Shown one piece after another: positions 1 through 4,634 of a stretch of DNA of 5,521 nucleotides. This stretch comes from Ignavibacteria bacterium (lineage in GTDB: Bacteria > Bacteroidota > Ignavibacteria > UBA10030 > UBA6906). The stretch covers positions 1-5,521 of the forward strand of contig JAOUDE010000184.1 in NCBI GenBank assembly GCA_029859455.1, read 5' to 3'. Positions within the stretch are counted from its first letter, which is position 1; every line of letters begins with the position of its first letter. Made by a program: the position numbers and the translations under genes. A model generated the notes under the pieces. The model made no database searches. It saw nothing but the letters and a program-made list of their open reading frames with translations, and was not told the DNA's origin.

Positions 1-1
1 C

Positions 2-109
2 CTCAGTAACCAGCGTCAGGGGTCCGGTTCCGGAAAGAACAAGAAGGAAGCAGAACAGGCGGCGGCGGGCGAAGCGCTCGACCACCTCAGCTCGACGGAA
101 GCAGAGTAG
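2..109 (+). CDS. C-terminal end of an upstream gene, product unknown (5' partial)
   Basis: This frame is open from the left edge and ends at TAG (107-109), giving the last 35 residues of a protein. The tail is hydrophilic and low in complexity: a Gly/Ser stretch (GSGSGK), a Lys/Glu segment (NKKEAEQ), an Ala-rich turn, and the end SSTEAE. It looks like a flexible charged C-terminus and carries no catalytic motif I can recognise, so no function is assigned. The stop lies only two bases before the ATG of the CoA-binding gene at 112, so the two are probably in one transcript. The call rests on the open frame, the charged-tail composition and the tight spacing; a chance open frame of this length cannot be fully excluded. 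Confidence 0.6.
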   Translation, partial: LSNQRQGSGSGKNKKEAEQAAAGEALDHLSSTEAE

Positions 110-111
110 CG

Positions 112-525
112 ATGCCGCTGATCGATGACGACGCAGGTCTCCGAGGGATACTGACTGCAGCACGGGTGATTGCCGTGGTCGGGTTGTCAGAGAAACCGTG
201 GCGGGACAGCTACACCGTTACCGAGTATATGCACCGCAGGGGATACAGGATCATACCTGTCAACCCGCATGTGAGCGAGGTGTTCGGAATACCCGCAGTG
301 GACAGTCTCGACTGGATTTCGGAAAAACCGGATATCGTGAACATCTTCAGAAGGTCGCAGCACATCCCCGCCATTGTGGAAAGCGCGATACACATGGGAG
401 CCGGGACGGTATGGCTTCAATCAGGAATTGTGCACGAGGACGCAGCAGGCAGGGCTTCCGCCGCAGGGCTCAACGTCGTAATGGATCGCTGTATCCGCGT
501 CGCACACACCCTCCTTGTCAGGTAA
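112..525 (+). CDS. CoA-binding Rossmann-fold protein (YccU/CoA_binding_2 family)
   Basis: This 137-residue protein has the usual length and layout of the stand-alone CoA-binding domain family (YccU-like, related to the N-terminal domain of succinyl-CoA synthetase alpha). Visible marks are the first beta strand and nucleotide loop VIAVVGLSEKPWRDSY (residues 19-34), the second strand ending IIPVNP (47-52), the segment PDIVNIFRRS (73-82), WLQSGI (101-106) and the terminal VMDRCIRV (123-130), all family hallmarks. The protein is expected to be cytosolic and to bind CoA or a related nucleotide; its physiological role is poorly defined in the family. No SD is clear: only a purine-rich GGAAGCAGAG precedes the ATG, which lies two bases after the upstream stop. 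Its own stop overlaps the next start (TAATG), so expression is probably coupled to both neighbours. Confidence 0.9.
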   Translation: MPLIDDDAGLRGILTAARVIAVVGLSEKPWRDSYTVTEYMHRRGYRIIPVNPHVSEVFGIPAVDSLDWISEKPDIVNIFRRSQHIPAIVESAIHMGAGTVWLQSGIVHEDAAGRASAAGLNVVMDRCIRVAHTLLVR

Positions 526-1895
526 TGCAGGAAAGGGATAGCCGCATCTCCGGTCGGTTCTCACTCCGCCTCTGGCTCCCCCTGTTCATCCTCACCGCCC
601 TTTTTTGTGCTCTCCCGTCCCGGTCGCTCCCTCAGGAGCCGGAATCATTTCCGCCGGGATATTCCTTCGGGGTGGTCGACACGGTTGTGGTGACCGGAAA
701 TGAGAAAACGAAGTCGTATGTCATCCTTGATGAAATGGTTCTGAAGGAAGGGATCGAAGCGACCCATCAGCTCATTCAGTTCGACCGGAACCGTATCTAC
801 AGCCTTGGACTGTTCAACAGGGTTGACGTCTGGGCCGAGCCTCTCGCAGAGGGAGTGAGATTGCGGGTCGATGTAGCGGAACGCTGGTATATAATTCCTC
901 TTCCGGTCTTCGGGTTCGCAGAAGGAGATGTAAAGAAGCCGTTTTACGGGGGAGGTGTGCTGCATAATAACTTCCAGGGAAAGAACCAGAAGCTGTTCGG
1001 CCTGGTGACATTCGGATATAATCCATCCCTGCGCCTGTCGTTTGAAAATCCTCAGATCAGCCGCGAGGAAAATCTCTACTTCTCGGCGAATCTCTCCTTT
1101 TCGAAAGTCAGGAACAAGAGCGAGATTGAATCTTCGATATCGGGGGACTTTGACGAAAAACATTACAATGTCAACGCGACGCTCGGGAAGCGACTGAGTC
1201 TGTACGAGAATCTGGGCTTCAATCTGGGATATCAGATCGTGGAAATCGATCAGTACCGGCCGGGGAGAACGGTCTCCTCCGATGGAAGGGATGCATTCCT
1301 GATCGGTTCCCTCACCTATGCGTACGATTCTCGTGACCTGCGTGAATATGCCTCAAGGGGACTGTTCTTCCTGCTTGGGACCACGAAGTACGGATTCGGA
1401 GAGGCCGATGTCAATTTCGCCCGGTTCAATATGGATACCCGCTACTTTCTTCAGTTCCTGAGCGACTTCGTTTTCGCCGTCCGGACACACGGGACGATGG
1501 TCTCAGGCGGCGAGGTCCCTACCTACGCGCGTGCGTACTACGGGTTTGGTGAGCGGATCAGGGGCTACTACAACACGGTGTTCGAAGGAGAGAACCTCTA
1601 TGGTCTCTCCGCTGAAATTCGCTATGACCTGATCACTCCACACATCGTCCATTTCACATGGATATCGCTTCCGGAAGAGTTTTCTGTCTGGCGGTTCGGT
1701 GTGGGACTGGCCCTGTTTGCTGATACAGGGGTCACATGGTTTCGCGGAGAACCGGTTCAATGGAGGGATTTCGCTTCCGGATATGGAGGCGGAATCAATT
1801 TCCTTCTCCCGTATGGCATGGTCGTTCGGACGGAGATTGCCTGGAACGACCAGGCCCGGACACAGTTCATCCTCGGGCTCAAATCGTCGTTCTGA
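525..1895 (+). CDS. Omp85/BamA-superfamily outer-membrane protein with one POTRA domain
   Basis: The protein has 456 residues when started at the ATG overlapping the previous stop (TAATG, 523-527). The same frame stays open back to 198 inside the CoA-binding gene, but only this start puts a signal peptide at the N-terminus: basic residues around 7-15 (R-SLR), then a hydrophobic core LWLPLFILTALFCAL (16-30). A single POTRA-like domain spans about residues 49-120 (VDTVVVTGNEKT; LGLFNRVDVWAEP; VRLRVDVAER). The rest is a beta-barrel with alternating strands. DSRD (268-271) and the L6-loop motif IRGYY (345-349, the VRGF/Y signature) are present, and the chain ends in a Phe, GLKSSF, as barrel proteins recognised by the Bam machinery do. 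BamA proper has about five POTRA domains and is much longer, so this is more likely a small accessory Omp85 (Bac_surface_Ag family) than the essential assembly factor. Its substrate is unknown. Confidence 0.9.
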   Translation: MQERDSRISGRFSLRLWLPLFILTALFCALPSRSLPQEPESFPPGYSFGVVDTVVVTGNEKTKSYVILDEMVLKEGIEATHQLIQFDRNRIYSLGLFNRVDVWAEPLAEGVRLRVDVAERWYIIPLPVFGFAEGDVKKPFYGGGVLHNNFQGKNQKLFGLVTFGYNPSLRLSFENPQISREENLYFSANLSFSKVRNKSEIESSISGDFDEKHYNVNATLGKRLSLYENLGFNLGYQIVEIDQYRPGRTVSSDGRDAFLIGSLTYAYDSRDLREYASRGLFFLLGTTKYGFGEADVNFARFNMDTRYFLQFLSDFVFAVRTHGTMVSGGEVPTYARAYYGFGERIRGYYNTVFEGENLYGLSAEIRYDLITPHIVHFTWISLPEEFSVWRFGVGLALFADTGVTWFRGEPVQWRDFASGYGGGINFLLPYGMVVRTEIAWNDQARTQFILGLKSSF

Positions 1896-1898
1896 CCG

Positions 1899-2633
1899 AT
1901 GGATTTCTTCTACACTCATCCTCAGCTTATCCACGCCGACCATCTCACGATCGAAGGAGATGAATTCTCACATCTGACACACGTCATGCGAAAGGGGGTC
2001 GGAGACAGCTTCGCCGTGGTCGATGGGAGAGGTAATCAGTATGCCGTTGTCATCCGACGAATCGAGCGGAAGGTTGCGTGGTGTGAAATCGGTTCCCATG
2101 TCCGGAACGCCGGAGAGCCGCCGGTCGCCGTTCATCTCGGCGTCGGGATGCTGAAGAACGGTTCGCGGTTCGATTACCTCGTGGAAAAATCGACCGAACT
2201 CGGTGTGTGTTCCATCACCCCGCTCACGACGGAGCGCACCATCAAAGGAACCGCGAAAACAGGGAGATGGAAAAAGATCGCTCTGGCGGCAATGAAGCAG
2301 TCCGGTCGCTCCGTCCTTCCGGAAATCCGCGAGACTTCGACGTTTGAACAATTTGTTCAATCGGCTGCTCGTGAAGCTGAACTGGTCGTCCTGCATGAGA
2401 AGGCTCCGGGGTATTACCGGTGCGGCGCGGCGGGATCCGGATCCGTTATTGCATGCGTTGGGCCTGAGGGGGGATTCACAGATGAGGAAATTGCCGTCAG
2501 TGCAGCAGCCGGCTTCCGGCCGGTTCGGATCGCACCCCGCCGGCTGCGCACGGAAACTGCCGCCGTAGCGGCGGTTGCTCTGTGTGCCGATGCCGGTCAG
2601 CGGCACGATGATCAGACAAGGAGGAAAGGATGA
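1899..2633 (+). CDS. rsmE: 16S rRNA (uracil1498-N3)-methyltransferase RsmE
   Basis: The 244-residue product matches RsmE in length and motif order. RsmE methylates N3 of U1498 of 16S rRNA in the assembled 30S subunit using S-adenosylmethionine. An N-terminal PUA-like RNA-binding domain (about 1-70) contains HLTHVMRKGVGD (25-36). The SPOUT methyltransferase domain (about 73-232) contains DYLVEKSTELGV (92-103), AMKQSGRSVLPEI (131-143), the SAM-knot loop VGPEGGFTDEE (187-197) and RRLRTETAA (214-222), all intact. The start is ATG three bases after the Omp85 stop with no SD visible in the preceding codons, so translation probably depends on ribosomes arriving from upstream. The final codons carry a strong purine-rich SD and the stop overlaps an ATG (ATGA), described separately. 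Confidence 0.96.
   Translation: MDFFYTHPQLIHADHLTIEGDEFSHLTHVMRKGVGDSFAVVDGRGNQYAVVIRRIERKVAWCEIGSHVRNAGEPPVAVHLGVGMLKNGSRFDYLVEKSTELGVCSITPLTTERTIKGTAKTGRWKKIALAAMKQSGRSVLPEIRETSTFEQFVQSAAREAELVVLHEKAPGYYRCGAAGSGSVIACVGPEGGFTDEEIAVSAAAGFRPVRIAPRRLRTETAAVAAVALCADAGQRHDDQTRRKG
2620..2624 (+). promoter_or_regulatory. Shine-Dalgarno site inside the end of rsmE
   Basis: GGAGG lies within a longer purine run (AAGGAGGAAAGG, 2618-2629) encoding the last residues of RsmE. It sits five bases before an ATG whose last two bases are the first two of the rsmE stop codon. Position and sequence are those of a normal initiation site, which is the main support for translation of the short ORF that follows. 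Confidence 0.5.
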
Positions 2634-2701
2634 ACGGCGTTATCAGCCGACTGGTTTTGAGTGACAGGATGGCTGTTGCATATGCATCCGCTTCTCCATA
2701 G
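2630..2701 (+). CDS. Possible 23-residue small ORF overlapping the rsmE stop
   Basis: An ATG at 2630 overlaps the rsmE stop (ATGA) and opens 23 codons ending at TAG (2699-2701). The peptide begins MNGVISRLVLSDRM and ends AYASASP. It has a small hydrophobic part but no convincing membrane helix, and I recognise no family. The argument for it is the initiation context: consensus GGAGG at a five-base spacing, stronger than that of most genes in the window. Against it are its length, its unremarkable composition and the lack of any conserved motif. It could be a translated small protein, a leader whose translation influences the STAS gene 62 bases further on, or a remnant of a longer gene. The other frames between here and 2763 do not continue it. 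Confidence 0.3.
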   Translation: MNGVISRLVLSDRMAVAYASASP

Positions 2702-2710
2702 TTTAGTATT

Positions 2711-2727
2711 CCGCAACAGGTGTGCGG
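2711..2727 (+). other. Short inverted repeat in the leader of the STAS gene
   Basis: CCGCA (2711-2715) and TGCGG (2723-2727) are perfect complements around a seven-base spacer, lying 36 bases before the STAS start and upstream of its SD. The stem is only five pairs, so it may be a weak RNA hairpin, a small operator or chance. A second small palindrome, TGCATATGCA, lies at 2677-2686 in the same spacer. I see no convincing sigma70 promoter in the gap 2634-2763: TTGAGT (2657-2662) has only a poor -10 match at a suitable distance. Confidence 0.2.
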
Positions 2728-2749
2728 TATTTCCCGGTTATTACCATTC

Positions 2750-2755
2750 AGGAGG
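2750..2755 (+). promoter_or_regulatory. Ribosome binding site of the STAS gene
   Basis: A perfect AGGAGG, eight bases before ATG 2764, fixes the start of the STAS gene. A GTG at 2722 in the same frame would add 14 residues, but it lacks such a site and would extend beyond the normal STAS N-terminus. Confidence 0.85.
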
Positions 2756-2763
2756 TTAGTTCA

Positions 2764-3105
2764 ATGGCACTCAAATCATCAACCATCGAGAACGGTATCG
2801 GATTGATCGAGCCGGCCGGCTCATTGATTGGCGGGAAGGAAACGGACGACCTCAGAAGCGCGATCGCGGATTTTGCCGCACGGTCGTACGAGAAGCTGCT
2901 CATTGATCTGAGCGCCGTCACCTATCTGAACAGTACGGCGATCGGGGTTCTCGTCTCCGGCCATACCACCTATTCAAAGAAGGGGTGGCAGATCAAAATG
3001 TGTGGCGTGAATACCAACATCGACAGTATTTTTGTCGTAACGAAGCTCTCCCTCGTGTTTGATGTGTACGACAAGAGGCAGGAAGCAATCGCCGCATTCA
3101 AGTAG
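2764..3105 (+). CDS. STAS-domain anti-sigma factor antagonist (SpoIIAA/RsbV-like)
   Basis: This 113-residue single-domain protein has the STAS length and fold pattern: an N-terminal strand region GIGLIEPAGSLIG (11-23), the helix after KETDDLRSAI, strand KLLIDLSAVTYLN (44-56), the phospho-loop NSTAIGVLVSGH (56-67), strand WQIKMCGVN (75-83), and a last helix near the C-terminus. Proteins of this family are cytosolic. In the dephosphorylated state they bind an anti-sigma kinase and release its sigma factor or other target. The predicted phosphorylated residue is Ser57 (Thr58 is adjacent). The residue before it is Asn, whereas SpoIIAA has Asp. The start is fixed by AGGAGG at 2750-2755. The next gene is a SpoIIE-type phosphatase of the class that dephosphorylates such proteins, so the two are a likely enzyme-substrate pair. 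No HATPase anti-sigma kinase is in the window. Confidence 0.93.
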   Translation: MALKSSTIENGIGLIEPAGSLIGGKETDDLRSAIADFAARSYEKLLIDLSAVTYLNSTAIGVLVSGHTTYSKKGWQIKMCGVNTNIDSIFVVTKLSLVFDVYDKRQEAIAAFK

Positions 3106-3143
3106 GCCGGGTTGTCTGCCCGGCATCGGGCTGTTGCGGGCAG
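3106..3143 (+). terminator. Overlapping GC-rich hairpins just after the STAS gene, possible terminator or attenuator
   Basis: Immediately after the STAS stop, GCCGGG (3106-3111) pairs perfectly with CCCGGC (3119-3124) across a seven-base loop. The sequence CTGCCCG (3116-3122), overlapping the right arm, also pairs perfectly with CGGGCAG (3137-3143), and a smaller GCCCG/CGGGC hairpin (3118-3122 with 3127-3131) lies between. These folds exclude one another. No T-run follows, so this is not a classical intrinsic terminator. It could be a 3'-end stabiliser, a factor-dependent stop or a switchable structure controlling read-through into the phosphatase gene. Confidence 0.4.
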
Positions 3144-3203
3144 GGACCCCTCTTCCCTCCGACGATGAACTGCCTCCTCCGCCGGTTTTGAGCGGTTTCC
3201 GCG

Positions 3204-3232
3204 TTGCATTTCGTGCCTTCCTTGCGTATTAT
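3204..3232 (+). promoter_or_regulatory. Candidate sigma70-type promoter for the phosphatase gene
   Basis: TTGCAT (3204-3209, three of six matches to TTGACA) is followed after exactly 17 bases by TATTAT (3227-3232, five of six matches to TATAAT). It lies in the most AT-rich part of the gap between the STAS and phosphatase genes. A transcript would begin around 3238-3241, at the foot of the hairpin at 3241-3257. This suggests the phosphatase and the genes behind it can be transcribed separately from the STAS gene. The rest of the 172-base gap (3106-3277) holds the hairpins described separately and no further coding signal I can support. Confidence 0.45.
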
Positions 3233-3240
3233 TATGGATG

Positions 3241-3267
3241 CCCTTCATCCTGAAGGGAGATTCTCCC
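3241..3267 (+). promoter_or_regulatory. Two mutually exclusive hairpins in the phosphatase leader
   Basis: CCCTTCA (3241-3247), a TCC loop and TGAAGGG (3251-3257) form a perfect seven-pair hairpin. GGGAG (3255-3259), an ATT loop and CTCCC (3263-3267) form a second five-pair hairpin that shares GGG 3255-3257 with the first. The only SD-like purine run in front of the gene, GAAGGGAG (3252-3259), is held in one or the other. If transcription starts as predicted, the first hairpin is at the extreme 5' end of the mRNA, a place where such structures often protect the transcript. A translational switch is also possible. No T-run follows, so it is unlikely to be a terminator. Confidence 0.45.
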
Positions 3268-3277
3268 ACACAATGTA

Positions 3278-4591
3278 ATGCGCACCCAAATGTCTGTCGG
3301 GCAGGAACAGGACACACGGCTGAACTCCCTCCAGGAGGAGAACCGAAGGCTTCGGAGGGCTGTCGAAGAGCTTTCCATTCTCAATGACCTCGCGCGCGCG
3401 ATCGGCGCATCGCTCGATCCGGGTGAGATCATGGGCACGATCATCCGTCGCTCTCTCCGGGCGGTCAACGCGGAACAGGGTGTGATCACACTGGTCGACA
3501 AACGGTCCACCGACCCGAGCAAGACTCTTGTGCGCGCGATGGTCAGCTCGAGTCAGCACGAACAGTTCCACCTGAACCAGGCACTTCTCGGCTGGATGCA
3601 TCTGAACAAGAAACCTCTGTTGATAGCGGACCCCCGAACCGATGACCGCTTCCGCGGGGTTCGCTGGGATGAATCCATCAACACTCTCCTCTGTGTTCCT
3701 CTTATCGTAAAAGCAGAATTGAGCGGCGTACTGACCGTTTACAACAAAAAGAACGACACATCGTTCTCCGATGACGATCTCAGACTCCTGGCCATCATCG
3801 CCGCACAATCCGCGCAGATCATGGAGAACGCGCGGCTGAATGAAAACGAGAGACTCTTTTTGAAGATGCAGGAGGAGCTGGGCCTCGCGGCGAGGATCCA
3901 GAATGACCTGTTGCCCAATACCGTACCAGAGGTTCCCGGCTACGAACTGGCGGGAAAGAATATCCCTGCTCAGGAAGTGGGAGGAGATCACTTTGATTTC
4001 ATCCCGATCGACGAGGACAGAATAGCGATCTGCCTTGGCGACGTATCCGGAAAGGGACTCCCCGCCTCCCTTCTGATGTCCAACCTTCAGGCCACCATCC
4101 GCAGTCTGACCCTTGCGATTCCGTCCGCGAAGGAATGTGTCGAACGGTCGAACAAACTTCTGTTTCAAAGCACCGGGCCTGAAAAATTTGTCACCCTCTT
4201 CTATTGTATCCTGAACTCCCGTGACCATACTGTGACATTCTGTAATGCCGGCCATGAATTTCCTCTCCTTGTTTCGGCGGACGGGTCGATCCGCCGGCTC
4301 GAAGAGGGAGGGCTTGCCGTCGGTATGCTGGAAGAGTTCCCGTTCACCGAGCAGACGGTGCAGATGCAGCCGGATGATATCCTGGTCATCTGCTCCGACG
4401 GAGTGACCGAGGCAATGAACCCGTCCCAGGAACAGTATGGCGACCAGCGTCTCGGTGTGCTGCTCCAGGGCCACCGGACCGATTCCACAAAATCGTTGAT
4501 GGATCACGTGATCACGGACATCCGCACGCACGCGGGAACAGCTCCCCAGATGGACGATATTACCCTTGTTGTCGTGAAGCGTCTCGCCTGA
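3278..4591 (+). CDS. GAF-domain PP2C/SpoIIE-family serine phosphatase (RsbU-like)
   Basis: The 437-residue cytosolic protein has three parts. Residues about 10-40 form a heptad-rich helix (LNSLQEENRRLRRAVEEL). A GAF sensor domain follows (about 43-185; GWMHLNKKPLLIADPRTDDRF at 105-125, then CVPLIV and GVLTVYNK). A linker helix leads to the PP2C/SpoIIE phosphatase domain (about 200-436). Its metal and core motifs are intact: VGGDHFDF (234-241, Asp237), GDVSGKGLPASLLMS (254-268, Asp255), NAGHEFPLL (323-331), SDGVTEAMN (373-381, Asp374) and DDITLVVVK (426-434). Such enzymes dephosphorylate STAS-domain antagonists, and the STAS gene just upstream is the obvious substrate. The GAF ligand cannot be read from sequence. 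There is no transmembrane segment. The start is uncertain: ATG 3278 lacks an SD, and ATG 3290 would shorten the protein by four residues. Confidence 0.95.
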   Translation: MRTQMSVGQEQDTRLNSLQEENRRLRRAVEELSILNDLARAIGASLDPGEIMGTIIRRSLRAVNAEQGVITLVDKRSTDPSKTLVRAMVSSSQHEQFHLNQALLGWMHLNKKPLLIADPRTDDRFRGVRWDESINTLLCVPLIVKAELSGVLTVYNKKNDTSFSDDDLRLLAIIAAQSAQIMENARLNENERLFLKMQEELGLAARIQNDLLPNTVPEVPGYELAGKNIPAQEVGGDHFDFIPIDEDRIAICLGDVSGKGLPASLLMSNLQATIRSLTLAIPSAKECVERSNKLLFQSTGPEKFVTLFYCILNSRDHTVTFCNAGHEFPLLVSADGSIRRLEEGGLAVGMLEEFPFTEQTVQMQPDDILVICSDGVTEAMNPSQEQYGDQRLGVLLQGHRTDSTKSLMDHVITDIRTHAGTAPQMDDITLVVVKRLA

Positions 4592-4611
4592 CCCCGCGGG
4601 GGGCGGGTCAG
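4588..4611 (+). terminator. Hairpin spanning the phosphatase stop codon
   Basis: CTGACCC (4588-4594) pairs with GGGTCAG (4605-4611). With one bulged C the stem extends inward by GC/GC, leaving a G-rich loop, for about nine pairs in all. The left arm contains the TGA stop (4589-4591). The following bases (TCTCCCC) are not T-rich, so a strong intrinsic terminator is unlikely. It more probably marks an RNA processing or stability element, or modulates translation of the downstream gene, whose SD starts eight bases after the stem. Confidence 0.4.
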
Positions 4612-4618
4612 TCTCCCC

Positions 4619-4626
4619 GGAAAGGA
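4619..4626 (+). promoter_or_regulatory. Ribosome binding site of the tandem-ABM gene
   Basis: GGAAAGGA ends eight bases before ATG 4635, a normal spacing. An ATG at 4630 is too close and opens a different frame with no family match. The in-frame ATG at 4641 would be 14 bases away, so 4635 is preferred. Confidence 0.6.
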
Positions 4627-4634
4627 TCAATGCC

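Noticed and set aside
198..524. In-frame N-terminal extension of the Omp85 frame back to 198 (109 extra residues).
   Set aside because: It overlaps the well-supported CoA-binding gene, its composition is rich in Arg, His and Gln like an out-of-frame translation, and it would bury the signal peptide that starts at 525.
525..1895. Calling the outer-membrane protein BamA.
   Set aside because: Only one POTRA domain and 456 residues are present. BamA normally has about five POTRA domains and is far longer.
1968..2606. A 212-codon minus-strand frame opposite rsmE.
   Set aside because: It is antisense to a complete RsmE with intact motifs and has no family signature or initiation signal of its own.
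2635..2659. CGGC/GCCG mini-stem followed by TTTT, a possible terminator after rsmE.
   Set aside because: The stem has only four pairs and the T-run is short and nine bases from the stem, so it is too weak to call.
2722..2763. GTG start giving 14 extra residues on the STAS protein.
   Set aside because: The perfect AGGAGG eight bases before ATG 2764 and the normal STAS length argue for the later start.
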